Source: Tenodera sinensis
Lineage: Eukaryota; Arthropoda; Insecta; Mantodea; Mantidae
Length of the DNA stretch: 64,000 bases
Reading direction: 5' to 3'
Assembly: GCA_030765045.1 (NCBI GenBank)
Contig: CM060962.1
Coordinates: 211,583,136-211,647,135, forward strand
The notes beneath the pieces were generated by a model. That model was given only the letters and a program-made list of their open reading frames with translations, was not told the origin of the DNA and made no database searches. The stretch's first letter is position 1. Every line of letters starts with the position of its first letter. Positions 11,219 to 22,390 of the stretch are shown piece by piece. The position numbers were made by a program, and so were the translations under genes.

Positions 11219-11424
11219 CTCATGAATGGTCTACAAGAAGTCCGGACCTGGCAGCCTGTGACTTTTCCTTATGGGGCTGCGTAAAAGAGGTGTACCGGAC
11301 GAAACCTCGCACACTGGACGAATTGAAAGCACCTATTCGGGAAATTCTTACCAACACCCCACACAACTTCTTCCAGAAAGCTGTGGAGTCCATTCTTGAG
11401 GAGACGCCACAGGTGTCTACATAA
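11219..11424 (+). pseudogene. Tc1/mariner-like transposase C-terminal fragment
   Basis: The frame reads EWSTRSPDLAACDFSLWG then CVKEVYRTKPRTLDELKAPI and ends in a stop after EETPQVST. RSPDLxxCDFxLWGxVKxxVY...KP.TLxELKxxI is the hallmark tail of insect DD34D-type transposases and includes the third catalytic aspartate (SPD..CD). About 68 codons are open without frameshift. The upstream catalytic region was not found, and 11140-11218 shows no continuing frame. Confidence 0.75.
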
Positions 11425-11464
11425 AAATTTGAAGTGTGTAATCGTATTCCCATATAACAGTGCA

Positions 11465-11640
11465 CATACTGTGTTAATATATAAAACAAAGTCGGGTTAG
11501 TTCGAACACATAACTCCCGAACGGCTGGACCGATTTTCATGGTTTTTGATTTGTTGTATTTGTCCCGTCCCGAATAGCAGAGTAGCCATTAAAAACATTG
11601 GAAAATTGACGGAAAAAATAAAAGAAACATTTTCCCACAC
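11465..11640 (+). mobile_element. Possible Helitron 5' terminal region
   Basis: TTAATATATAAAACAAAGTC is followed by CATAACTCCCGAACGGCTGG and ACCGATTTTCATGG. Insect Helitrons often begin with a TATATAA-rich start followed by a phrase of this kind. A Helitron 3' end lies at 14575 in the same orientation, so the two could bound a ~3.1 kb deleted copy. The link is inference because 2 kb of unrelated-looking sequence and microsatellites lie between. Confidence 0.35.
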
Positions 11641-12107
11641 CTACAAAATGTTCATGGGATTCGTAACTGTCAAACATTTAATGTTCATCCGGTCGATACG
11701 GTAAACTCTTCCCACAAATTAAAGAACGTATTTAAATAAAGGTTTCGAATCGACAAGATATATCTACAATATTCGGATCATTGCGTATTTTAGGTTTTAA
11801 AAATGTAGAACAATGTCAGTAATGAAAAAGGATTGACATATATATACCAGGTGAGTCAGCTGGCCCTTATTTTCGAGTTTTATGCAATCCGCATTTTATA
11901 GTTCATCATGAAAACATCGACCCCATTACTAGGTTCTACCCGCGTATTTAACATGGATGTTAAACACTCGATGAAATTAGTACTAATATAGATGTTATCA
12001 CATCGCTTTTTAATATATTCGTAATTAGACAGCTGACGTTTGCACTTCTGCAAATGTTCACTGGAACCAGTAAATATTACATCTTAAACGGTATGTGTAC
12101 CTCACAC

Positions 12108-12190
12108 GTTACTAGATAGCTCAGTTGGAACGAGCGTAAGACTCCGAAGTAATCTGTCTGCTGTGAAGGTGGTTCGAATCACCTGCATGT
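12108..12190 (+). repeat. tRNA-like SINE head
   Basis: ACTAGATAGCTCAGTTGG gives a good A box and GGTGGTTCGAATCACC a good B box and T arm. The anticodon arm does not form and the acceptor ends do not pair. A T run follows at about 12194, which could act as a Pol III terminator. I read it as a SINE head or tRNA pseudogene. Confidence 0.45.
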
Positions 12191-12602
12191 ACTAATTTTT
12201 TTTACCGTGCAATCCTCACAATTTGCAAACTATTATTCTGAAAACTGTTATTACATTCATTTTTAGTTTTATTTATGTTTTATGACATTGTTTGATGTTT
12301 CTTTATTGGTGAACTACAATTATGTAGTTGTTTAAACACACCTATAGGTAGGTGCAATTGAAATAAGGATCATGTATACAAATTTGAACACAGAAAGTAA
12401 GGAAATTACATTGTCAGAGTTTAACATGGAAGTTAAACTCAATTTTGCGCACAATGAATTATTGTGCTATTAAAAATGCAGACAACCAAAAACGATTTAA
12501 ATTATAATGTCCTAAACCCTCAGGGACTTCATAATTAGATTATTGTGAATTCGGTTTCCAAGTTTTGATGAACATAAAAAAAAAAAAAATATTTACAATG
12601 CT

Positions 12603-12680
12603 GAGACTCGAACCTGTGTCATTGGGGCTTAGCGCAGAGGACCCGTCACAATCCTATTCAGCTATTTCGAGACTTGGCTA
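12603..12680 (-). repeat. tRNA-like SINE head (degenerate)
   Basis: The minus strand shows AATAGCTGAATAGGATTG (A-box-like) and ACAGGTTCGAGTCTC (B box). It is otherwise unpaired and has no recognised body. Confidence 0.4.
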
Positions 12681-13063
12681 AAAAGCACGTACCGCGTGCA
12701 ATACTAGGACTTGTATGCCTGGCGCTATGCCATTGCCACCTCGCAAGTGTTCGGGCTTGATTTAGCCTTTTAAGACAGTTTTAATCATTTGCCGGGCGAT
12801 TTAATATTATTACTTAAATGGCAAAAGCTGTTATGCATATGGAGATGTACGAGGCGTAGTTCACGCAAAAATGTAAATAAACTGTTGTTTAATAATATGT
12901 CCGTTTTGACTGTACGGGTCCATGATGGATGAGGCGTGTCTAAATTTTTCCTAATTTTTGGCAACCAATCCCTGCTCTAAGTACAAGAATCCACCATTTT
13001 CTTTTTAGCTGACGTTGTTAGTGTACTCATATGATAGGTCCATTTTTTCCGAGGCGTTTACTG

Positions 13064-13066
<3 letters not shown>

Positions 13067-13150
<84 letters not shown>
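13067..13150 (+). repeat. (TA)n microsatellite
   Basis: About 42 uninterrupted TA units. Confidence 0.97.
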
Positions 13151-13152
<2 letters not shown>

Positions 13153-13416
13153 TTGCCGAATATTTATGCGTGCGTTCAGAAATTTATTTTGTGTAAACTA
13201 AGGAAATATATCAAGCTACTTAAATATAGAACAAATGACAAATGACTTGATTAAAAAAAAAAAACAACAACAATTGTTAAATCGATTGGTCTCACTCAAT
13301 AATTACAGATTATTCTGTCAATCCAGTCAGTCAGTCAGTATATTATATAAATATTTACGTCGCGAAAGCGTAATTTATTTAATGTTGTCTGTGATTTATT
13401 TTGAAAATTGTTTTGT

Positions 13417-13418
<2 letters not shown>
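13151..13418. other. No recognised feature
   Basis: AT-rich stretch between two microsatellites, with an A run near 13252 and a short TCAG repeat near 13325. Confidence 0.5.

Positions 13419-13492
<74 letters not shown>
13419..13492 (+). repeat. (TTA)n microsatellite
   Basis: About 24 TTA units directly abutting the first recognisable codons of the Helitron helicase remnant. The microsatellite therefore marks the point where the upstream helicase coding sequence is lost. Confidence 0.97.
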
Positions 13493-14317
13493 ATTTGTGG
13501 TGGACTGTGAACAAACTTCAACTGGCAGCAAACATGAGAGTTGCATTGTTGAACGACCCATCTGCAGAAGATTTTTCCAAGCAAAATTGCTGACTATCGG
13601 AAATGGCCGCGTTCGAGCGGATTGATCTCATTTCCTCCGAATTTTTGCAATTTCGTCTCATCGAAAGACGAGCTCATCACCATCATTGATAACCACAAAA
13701 TAAATGGTTAAGCGAGCGAGCGAGCAATTTTGGCGGCTAAGAATAAAGACGCGAATGACAAACTTTATAATTCAGAATCAAATCGTTGGTACTCTGCATT
13801 CATTCAAATCTTTGAAGTGTAACAAATGAAGACGAAGCCACTAAATATCCAACTGAATTTTTAAACTCCTTGGATGTGCCTGGTTTACTGCACTTATTAA
13901 CAAATGAAGGCGGGCTCGGTAGTCATCATGCTTCGAAATCTAAACCAACCAAAACTATGCAATGGAACGCTCTTGGTGGTAAGAAAACTGATGAGTAATG
14001 TGATTCATGCGAAAATACTCAAAGTAAAATTTAAAGATGAGTTAGTTCTCATTCCGAGGATTCCAATGATCCCAACGGATATGACCTTTGAGTTTAAACG
14101 AATTCAGTTCTCGATTCGTCTTGTCTTCGCCATGACGATTAACAAATCACAAGGCCAATCCTTGACTGTTTGTGGTCTCAACTCAGAGAATCTATGTTTT
14201 TCTCATGGTCAGTTGTACGTGTCATGTTCACGTGTCGGCAAATCATCCGCTTTATTTGTTCTTGCGCCTAATAAAAAAATGTCATATATCACAAGGTGCT
14301 TCAATGAAAAGAATTAA
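13492..14317 (+). pseudogene. Helitron RepHel, Pif1 helicase C-terminal region
   Basis: The protein drives Helitron unwinding during rolling-circle transposition. Recognisable pieces in order: LWWTVNKLQLAANMRV and LLNDPSAEDFS (13495-13590), then, in shifted frames, LLTIGNGRV, WLSERA and AAKNKDANDKL (13560-13760), YPTEFLNSLDVPGL (about 13850-13890), and a clean final frame from 13904: GSVVIMLRNLNQPKLCNGTL, LVLIPRIPMIP, FAMTINKSQGQSL (helicase motif) and LYVSCSRVGKSSALFVLAP. At least three frameshifts separate the pieces and the Walker A/B half is missing, so it is dead. Identification of the family is secure. Confidence 0.88.
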
Positions 14318-14575
14318 ACCGAGTGCATGCCATGCTGCACAGTATGTACCTATATATTATGTAGTTTAATTCAATCATGTCTTGCTGATACGCGATTGAT
14401 ATACTTAATTTTTGTACTTTATTCATTTTTTGTGTTATTATCTTAAAAGTACTGAACTAAATATTTATTTTGTATTCATCGTATTACTTCCATGAAATCA
14501 TAAATTAATTTCAGCTAATCTGTAACACGACATTCATTGACTGTTAGGCGGTACGCAGTTCGACGGGTCAGCTAG
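13492..14575 (+). mobile_element. Helitron 3' portion
   Basis: A Pif1-type helicase remnant (13492-14317) is followed by about 230 bp of AT-rich 3' sequence and ends GACGGGTCAGCTAG then T. This is the canonical insect Helitron 3' terminus: a CTAG end before T, preceded by a short GC-rich near-palindrome around GGCGGTACGCAGTTCGAC. The hairpin is imperfect. The 5' part of the RepHel coding region is absent; a possible 5' terminus lies at 11465. Helitrons leave no target-site duplication, so nesting cannot be tested that way. Confidence 0.85.
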
Positions 14576-14637
14576 TTTCAAATAAATAACTCTGCAAATA
14601 TAAAAGTTATAGGTCAATTTCCATACTTACTTCCCAT

Positions 14638-14677
14638 TCACACACACACACACTCTCTCTCTTCTCTCTCTCTCTCG

Positions 14678-14727
<50 letters not shown>

Positions 14728-14729
14728 CT
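14638..14729 (+). repeat. (CA)n-(CT)n microsatellite
   Basis: A short CA tract followed by a long CT tract with CG interruptions. It runs straight into the left end of the mariner and has apparently consumed or mutated the left TA target duplicate. Confidence 0.95.
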
Positions 14730-16065
14730 CTCGGGTGGGTCAATAAGTGATGCCTCCTATTTTTTCCCTTAAATAAGTTAGTTATGTGAAAAATTTGAAT
14801 TTGGCGCAATTCCTCAAACCTTCTCCAATCCCCTGCAGCAGTAACTTCCTAAGTCAACAGGTGGCAACACTGAATCCTCTTGCAAAATGGCTGACATCGA
14901 CATTCGTATTAGACAGCATTCTGTGATTGAATTTTTGATTGCGGAAGGTGAAACGCCAATTCGCATTTACAAAAGGCTAAAAATGTGTATGGTGATGCAA
15001 CGGTGGATGTCAGCACTGTTAGACGATGGGTTCGTCGCTGTAACGAAGCTGAAGGGCAAACACCATTGGCAGATGAAACGCGAAGCGGCAAGCCGGTGAC
15101 TGCAGTGACTCCATGCAACATTCAGCGAGTCGATGAGATCATTCGTGGTGATCGCCGGATAACAACAGGTGAATTGTGTCGCATTACCTCCCTCAGTAAA
15201 GGCAGTGTGATGACGATTATTCAACAACTGGGTTACTCAAAAGTTTGTTCACGTTGGGTACCAAGAATGTTAACCGCCCAAAACAAAGAAACAAGGAAAA
15301 CAATAGCCTCCGAACACTTGCAGCGCTTCAATTTGGAGGGAGAGGAGTTTCTGGAAAAAAATTGTTACTGGAGACGAAACGTGGGTTCATTTTTTTGAAC
15401 CTGAATCAAAGCGGCAGTCAATGGAATGGCATCACACAAAGTCACCGAAGAAAGAAAAAAAAAAAATTCAAAACTCAGCGGTCGGCAGGGAAAGTTATGG
15501 CGACAGTGTTTTGGGATGCAGAGGGTGTGCTTATGATTGATTTTTTTGGAGCAGGGATGCACAATAAATTCTGTCCAATACGTCAGAACTCTCAAAAAGC
15601 TGAAAGCACGTCTTCGCCGAGTTCGCCCAACAAAAACTATGGCGGATGTTGTTCTTTTGCATGACAATGCAAAACCACATACCAGCCGCTACACTGCAGA
15701 AGTTGAGAAATTGGGATAGCAATTCTTACCTCACCCCCCATACAGCCCTGACCTGGCACCATCAGACTTCCATCTGTTCGGGCCACTAAACGAAGCTCAT
15801 CGTGGGATTCATTTTGAAGATGAGGAGGCTGTGAAAACGTCCGTGCGTCAATGGCTTAGGAAGCAAGACCCTGTGTTTTACCAAACTGGAATACATGCCC
15901 TAGTTAAAAGGTGGACCAAAACTGTGGAAAAGGACGGAGATTATATTGAAAAGTGACAAATTAATCGTCAATGTTGTAGTTTTCGAGATATGTAAATTGG
16001 ATTCAATTTTCTTAGCAATTAAAAGAGAAAACAAATAGGAGGCATTACTTATTGACCTACCCTCG
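14730..16065 (+). mobile_element. Mariner element, full length but inactive
   Basis: The left end (GGGTGGGTCAATAAGTGATG and on to CCTCCTATTT) and the reverse complement of the right end (GAGGGTAGGTCAATAAGTAA and on to TGCCTCCTATTT) form terminal inverted repeats of about 30 bp. TA follows the right end at 16066-16067; the left TA is lost at the microsatellite edge. Total length of about 1.34 kb is normal for mariner, and the transposase frame lies inside in the same orientation. Confidence 0.92.
14887..15956 (+). pseudogene. Mariner transposase, frameshifted
   Basis: Starts MADIDIRIRQHSVIEFL (14887), a mariner N-terminus. The helix-turn-helix part continues after a one-base slip near 14982 as VYGDATVDVSTVRRWVRRC. 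The first catalytic D is in VTGDETWVHFF (about 15367-15400), the second in VLLHDNAKPH (about 15650), and the third in YSPDLAPSDFHLF (about 15745-15780). The last residues are EKDGDYIEK and a stop at 15954-15956. Frameshifts occur at A runs near 14982, 15355 and 15455, and a TAG replaces the usual W codon after EKLG at 15717. The expected length is about 345 residues. All three catalytic acids are still encoded, so decay is recent relative to other fossils here. Confidence 0.92.
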
Positions 16066-16067
16066 TA

Positions 16068-17021
16068 TGTATATATGTTATGTAAGAATAAGAACTCGTG
16101 GAGCGATGACGTTGCGGATAAAATAATTACGTTATGTGTAAATGCGTAAGGGGTGCGTCGACAAAACTTCTGGAACCACTCCTGTACAAAGCCAAGATGT
16201 TACACAACATTATTATAATAGTCATTATAAATTAGACAAAACGAAACTTAAATTGTGAAGAAATTATAAAGCAAATTTAATTGAATAATGAGGATAACAC
16301 ATCGGTACAACTTCAAGTTTCTTGTACAAATATTACAAGTGTTAAATACGACGTCCTTTTATAACACGGTAAATATCTAATTTGTAAGCAAGTCCGTCCC
16401 AAACTCTATGAATAATAACAGGGTTACTGATAGCTACTGCTCCTCTTATCCGAATTCGAATTAATTTTCATTTGGTCCTGAATTTCCCTTGACCAGACAT
16501 GGGTGATTGCGATTCGCGTAGCTCTTATCACCTCTGCATCTCTCCTTGATCGTGATGAGATTAATATCGTATCGTAGCGTGCAGAACAACACTCAACGCA
16601 CCCTATCGGGTATACAAGAAACTTGATGATATGGCGGAACTTGAACGCATTAGCAGGGGAAGACAGGTATCGCTGCTGTGACGTCAGCCCACTCAGCTCA
16701 GATGCTCGCAACAACGGCCAGTTGAACGTGTGACGTCACAGCGGGCAAGAGGAGAGGCGTGCGGGACATCGCAATTTTAATGCTGACTATTTCAATTACG
16801 GAATAGTCACATATTATAATTACATTTCGGCTTTATATATATAAATTCTAGTTTATGTGAAGTCATGTTATAACGCAAATAAAACAGAAATTATAACTAT
16901 TTTGCCTGAGCTAGAGGAGAGCTATACAGAACAATTAGGTGGACATTTTCCGACATTTGCCGTTTCGCTTTTCTTTAACTAGTTTGTCAATCATTCAACA
17001 TCTTCATGCCGCAACCACAAC

Positions 17022-17023
<2 letters not shown>
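16068..17023. other. No recognised gene; contains two CRE-like palindromes
   Basis: A GC-richer island at about 16480-16770 breaks the AT-rich background and carries the CRE pair annotated separately. A 96-codon minus-strand frame (16424-16714) has no familiar motif. Confidence 0.4.
16679..16738. promoter_or_regulatory. Pair of palindromic CRE sites
   Basis: TGACGTCA occurs at 16679-16686 and again at 16731-16738, 52 bp apart, within a GC-rich patch. TGACGTCA is the full CREB/ATF consensus. A TATA-rich stretch (TTTATATATATAAA) lies about 95 bp downstream at 16833. Regulatory function is inference; no transcript is evident. Confidence 0.3.
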
Positions 17024-17062
<39 letters not shown>

Positions 17063-17079
17063 ACACACACACACACACT
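17024..17079 (+). repeat. (GA)n-(CA)n microsatellite
   Basis: About 18 GA units followed by about 9 CA units. Confidence 0.96.
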
Positions 17080-18128
17080 CGAACGTAACCTGTAATGACT
17101 AGGCAGGAAATTAATCAATTCAAAACTCATTAATCACTGAATATCCAGAAATATACTGAAGGAGAAGATAACCAGAGGACGTCACCATCTTTAACTGTGT
17201 AGCAAAGAACTGCTGTAACCGGTTGGAATAAACGAATTATAGTGGATAGCGAAAATTTGGTATAATTTTTAAAATATTCGTCCTTTAAAATTGATAAACA
17301 ACAAAACTTTTCAGAAACATTGTAGTTATAAACATGCTCTATGTAACACGGAGATTTTTCGACTTTTACTACTACCATGCACCTATTGTAAGTGGAGAAA
17401 GGATGGCATTCAAAACAAAAATTCTATATTAATATTTCACTGGAAATACCAGTTTTGAGGACCGCTGAATATAAAAATAATTTAGAAAAACGGCACGTGT
17501 ATTTTTGTGTGAACAGCAAGACTCAAAAATGAAAAGTCGTATAAGCACCAAACTTGGTATTTTGTACGTTCATAACCTTCCAAGCATGTGACACGCACGT
17601 TTTGAAAAAAAAACTCCGCCAACCCAAACTATTCTACACACGGAATAATTTTATATTTCACTAACAATTTTGACTAAAATACCCTATCTTTAAGATATCT
17701 GTATGGCTAATAACATTAAAATCTTGAATTTTATGTAAAAAACCTATAAAATTCTCGTCATTCTAAATTAATTTTGCATAATTTCCTATAACTAACAAAC
17801 CATAAGCAACCGAAAAATCGTACTGCCCACAAATAGAGGGCTCATTGAAATACACAATTTATGTCCTTTAGTTTTCGAAATACTCTTGTTTTACCAGGTT
17901 GAACTGTCATGCAGCATCTGTAAAACCTTGGTTGTTCAGCCAAGGCTGAAATTTAGCAGAAACATTTCGGTTATAGTTTTATTAGGTGGATAGAAGTAGA
18001 GGAAAAAAAAACAGGTTTCTTCGCTGTTTCTTTTTATTTATTTGTTTTGTTTTCCTAATTGTCTGTTAACTTCTTTCCTTTACAGCGTTATATAGAAATA
18101 CGCATATTGACACGGACACTTATCACCT
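17080..18128. other. No recognised feature
   Basis: AT-rich sequence with no TE ends that I can recognise. Confidence 0.4.
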
Positions 18129-18206
18129 TTGGCGGCGGGATTCGAACCCGTAGTGTCCAAATGTGTTTTAAAACAAAAACTATACACCCTATCGACCATG
18201 ACACTA
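18129..18206 (-). repeat. tRNA-like SINE head
   Basis: The minus strand shows GTCATGGTCGATAGGGTGTA (A box) and ACGGGTTCGAATCCCGCCGC, in which CGGG and CCCG pair around TTCGAAT as a good T arm. The anticodon region is T/A-rich and unpaired. No body could be recognised beyond 18128. Confidence 0.5.
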
Positions 18207-18813
18207 GTGCTCAAATATGATTTAAACGCACAGAAAATCTATATAGTTTGTTTTCCTTTAAAATTTAACTTTCCTAAGAAGATCTGCGTAGGTATACACA
18301 GGTGGATGAAGCTATATTTGATATATGCTCAAATTAACTAACCTGAAATAATTAAATCCTTGAGTTACTCAATATAAATTTTAATAAAACATTTAGAGAA
18401 ATAAATCGCAATGAAAAGTTCTCCTTATAACGTGGTGTTAGGGCTGGGGCCAAACATCCTTGCATTTTTACAATTTAGTTCGTAGTTTGACATTTCAACT
18501 TTTCAATTTTTGAATTATAATATCCCCTCTCTCTTCCTCACACAAATGTGCGCGTGCTTTGCTGTTAACGGGACCCCAAAGCTGTATTTCTATTGCAATT
18601 TGGATATTGAATTTTTGGGTGGAATGCGTCAGAGAAAGCACAAAGCTTCATGCTAAGGTGGATAGTATGTGCGGTAATATTTGTTCTACTTTAACCTGTT
18701 AAAGGAATCCACGTTTCTCAGCTTTGAAATTGGAGCCGGATGTGTGAAACTGTTGTTTGCCATATTAACTCCGTTTGGCATACCTGGTGAAAGAACACAT
18801 GAGCTTGCAAGCA
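18207..18813. other. No recognised feature
   Basis: I see nothing I can name in this stretch. Confidence 0.35.
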
Positions 18814-19005
18814 TCACTGTCTCCGTACGTGCCAGATAACTGTTTTCTTAATTTTTTCCGGTTTGTGTGTCGTGTAAATAATCTCCCAGACATGCAATGT
18901 GGCTTCGTCAAGGAAACCATATGCCAGACACGCAGAAGCCCCATTTACATCGCAGATATCAACCCAGTAATGAGATTCTGCTATGAATGCACGCGGATTT
19001 TTCAT
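18814..19005 (-). pseudogene. Possible DD34D/E transposase remnant
   Basis: The minus-strand frame reads KNPRAFIAESHYWVDICDVN then FLDEATLHVWEIIY. Many insect transposases of the Tc1/mariner group have NPHAFIExxxxxxKVNVWCG...GPFFFxExTVxGxxYLxML at this point, and the order and spacing agree loosely. The catalytic D/E positions are not covered. The opposite strand has a longer open frame (18775-19113), which I think is coincidental. Confidence 0.35.
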
Positions 19006-19871
19006 TTTTTTAAATGTTTACAGCAGACAAATACTTCATTGCTAACGACAAGCGCTTTCTTCACTCTGCAAGACATGTTTTGCGTCTGTATCACACACCT
19101 AGAAAGAAATTAATAGTTTGTCCCAGAAATATAGGCTCAAATATCACTTGATTAAAAGGTTAATGCACCAGACTGTGCCGTATTTATTATTCAAAATACA
19201 AATATCTATTCGAGTATTCCTAAGACGTGAAAATATACAGTTTACAAAAGCAGTTAACAAAAGTATCTCAACATGCGATGATGTTAATAGTGTGGAACGT
19301 TTATCGAGGCTGAACAACTACTGCTGTTCTTTACACCTTGACGGAGATAGCAGCCCGATGATCTCTTAACATCCAGAAGCGCTGCACGCCTCACAGCAAC
19401 CTACTCTTTACCTTCATTTGTCTTTTACAAATACCTGGCATTGAACTAACATGCTTCTTTACACAGTGCAAAATTGATCTAGGAATACAAATTTTATTTT
19501 ACTGTGCAGTGTTTTTATTCAGACATTACAAATGCTCAATATCTGCTCACTTTGTCACACACGATAGGCCATATATTCCCACATACATCCCAACATGTCG
19601 GCCGCGATGTATACGAAGCCTCGGATACGCTGCTTCAGTTGCACAATATTGCCGGTATACGAGGGACAAAGACTTGACCTTTAACGTATCCTCACACGAA
19701 GAAATCACATGGTGTCAGGTCTGGTGAAGAGCAGCAGATCACTGTCTCCTAACGAATGACTGCGTTTTGTAATTCGGACGACATGAATATGAGCCACCAC
19801 CTTTTAAGTTTGTGGGAAATAATATATATAGCCCAATTATATCCATCCGAGAGAACAGCGTTTTCCAATAG
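19006..19871. other. No recognised feature
   Basis: I see no conserved protein motif or repeat end. Confidence 0.35.
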
Positions 19872-20661
19872 TCAAATAATTATCATAAGTAATGCAATGA
19901 GTAATTGTCAATTTATCTAGAGAATTATTATGAATTGCGTTTACTACGACTATTTCACGAATTAAAGGATGATGTAGACTACGAAATGTTATTTAAATGC
20001 TGTATTGTAATTACTAATCTCTTAAAAGAAACATGAAGCAGGTATACATACATCAGCTTCCATTGGCTCGACCTGCAAGATTATCATATTAATGCTCCAA
20101 ACTTTTAAGATGTTGGCAATGCCAATAGTTGGAGTATCTACTGTTAATTTATAATTTCGTTCAATATAAAATTTGTCAAACTGATTCTAAACATATTTCC
20201 TATTTTGTGTGCTCCGAGGTTCCCCTCTTCGAATTATTTCATCTATTTCAGCATAACATACTTCAGCGCACCAAGTGTCAGCCATTTTTGACATTTGAAT
20301 AGCGGCTCTGTTGCATCAAATTACGTAAGCTGTAGCGCACCTGTAGGACAGTGCTGCTAGATTCTCTAACCCAGCGATGTTCAATGTTTGCGAAAGAGGG
20401 GAGTTTGAGTTTACCTCCTTCCACTATACGCGGATTTTGCCTCTCTTTAACCCCCAGCCGTGCACTGTGTTGCAGTGGCAGGTTGGTTACATGTACATTG
20501 CGCTTGATTTACGAAAGCACTTTCAAAACGTATGCGCTAGACATCTGTTTATTAGCGACTTCTTTGGTACTGCTAACGTTTAAGAAGTTACTTATCATTT
20601 GGCGACAAAGTCGAAGTGCATAGTCTTAGAAGATACACCTAGTGATAATATGGTTCACTTT

Positions 20662-20692
<31 letters not shown>

Positions 20693-21420
20693 TATTCACT
20701 TATACACACTGCTCTGTCAAATGCTTATTTCTGCATCTACTTCTTTTTAATCCACATAAGCATTTTCGGAAAGTATCTTATTGCTAATTTTCTTGTGGAT
20801 GCAAGAGGAATATGGGAATACAGTAGGTTTTAAGCGATAGTGAAATGCTTTTAGTGCTGGTTGCCATGAGATGCCATTGAAATCCCGTTCTCTTTGCAAG
20901 ACCAAGAGATAAAAACGAGTAACGTATTCCTATTTGAATAAAGTAGAAATATTGGCAAATTCAAACAAATAATATCTGGAAATGGTTCACTCAAAAGAAG
21001 AACGAAGTACTTGACATAGACTGTGTGTTTTAACCAGATCCACATTTTTTATTTAGTGATCTTTTGTGTCTCTTACTTTTACCATTTATGCAAAACTCAT
21101 CCAGAATGAAGAAGTCTTCTGAGGAGGTTCCCAGAAAATTCAAGGTATGACTTAGAAACGACCATGGAATCACCTGTTTGTGTCCGTCACTATATACTGA
21201 CTGTTCCTTCGACTAAAGGAGTGCAGTGGGATATGGTAAGGTAAGGTTCTCCGAAGAGACAAAGTTGGACATGTGTCCACTAAGCTGACATGGTATCAGA
21301 AACGCAGAGGAGGTGATAATTAAAATTCAGAGGTGATAATGAAATGTGATAACTTTTTCGCGAATGAAGGCTGTCAGTTGAAATTTGAAATTGTTATGCA
21401 TATGATTAGTTGGTTTCAAT
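19872..21420 (+). repeat. Family D interspersed repeat, copy 2 (interrupted)
   Basis: 19880-20371 and 21278-21420 together match the contiguous copy 7206-7790: TATCATAAGTAATG, ACTATTTCACGAAT, TTTAAGATGTTGGCAATG, CTGTAGGACAGTGCTGCTAG on the left, and TGACATGGTATCAGAAACGC plus GCAGAGGAGGTGATAA on the right. The interruption is the hAT-A element. The right part also has a short tandem repetition of GAGGTGATAAT. Confidence 0.8.
20372..21277 (+). mobile_element. hAT-A non-autonomous element, copy 1
   Basis: Begins CAGCGATGTTCAATG and ends GTTGGACATGTGTC; the other copies end GTTGGACATCGCTG, the inverse of CAGCGATGTCCAAC. Flanking octamers CTCTAACC (20364-20371) and CACTAAGC (21278-21285) agree at 6 of 8, and the unfilled site CTCTAACCTGATCAT exists in family D copy 1. 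An 8-bp duplication and CAG...CTG ends indicate the hAT superfamily. The interior has a unique left part (GCGAAAGAGGGGAG onward), a family R-like middle (about 20700-21142) and a unique right part (GGAGTGCAGTGG). No transposase is present. A (GA)n tract lies at 20662-20689. Confidence 0.85.
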
Positions 21421-21516
21421 GAAGTCACATATGAGTGGAATAGTCAAAATCGGTTGAGTGATTTCCAACCTCTCCCTCCCATACATTTTGACTCTATCAT
21501 TTAAGAGTAAGTACGA

Positions 21517-21638
21517 CAGGCCTGGACCACTCACGGGATAGCTTGAGCAACCTTTATTTTCTCACCTGCTAAACATAAATGTATCAGTGCAAGGCCGTAT
21601 GCAGGGTGCGCTCAGTGATCACCAGTTGCCCAGCCCTG
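21517..21638 (-). mobile_element. hAT-B MITE, copy 1
   Basis: A 122-bp element of the same family as 31994-32111 and 43844-43966, in reverse orientation. Ends are CAGGCCTGGACCACTC and GATCACCAGTTGCCCAGCCCTG-type, trimmed inverse of CAGGGCTGGGCAACTGG. The octamers at its flanks do not match, so the duplication has decayed. Confidence 0.7.
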
Positions 21639-22156
<518 letters not shown>

Positions 22157-22390
22157 AAAGAAAAGATGAGATCTATTTTCTACTCTTGGGCTGAATATTG
22201 CCGGTCGGGATATAGTAGATATTATCCTAGAATTAGAGCGACATCACACTTACCCTGAGGACACACGAGCGTTTATTTAACGTGCGCTTTAGGCAAGTAA
22301 CATGCGCGTGGCTTAGCTTCACTAGGCATCTAATGGAACAGGACACATGCTCAGCGCGTAATCAAAGTCACGAAATCAAAGCGCGCCTAA

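Larger units (their letters stand above)
11641..13066. other. AT-rich stretch with two tRNA-like fragments
   Basis: I see no protein motif. Two tRNA-like pieces are annotated separately (12108-12190 and 12603-12680). A 13-A run lies near 12577. Some of this may be Helitron cargo if the 5' end at 11465 is genuine. Confidence 0.4.

Noticed and set aside
18775..19113. A 112-codon plus-strand frame
   Set aside because: No familiar motif; the opposite strand carries a weak transposase resemblance that better explains the open stretch.
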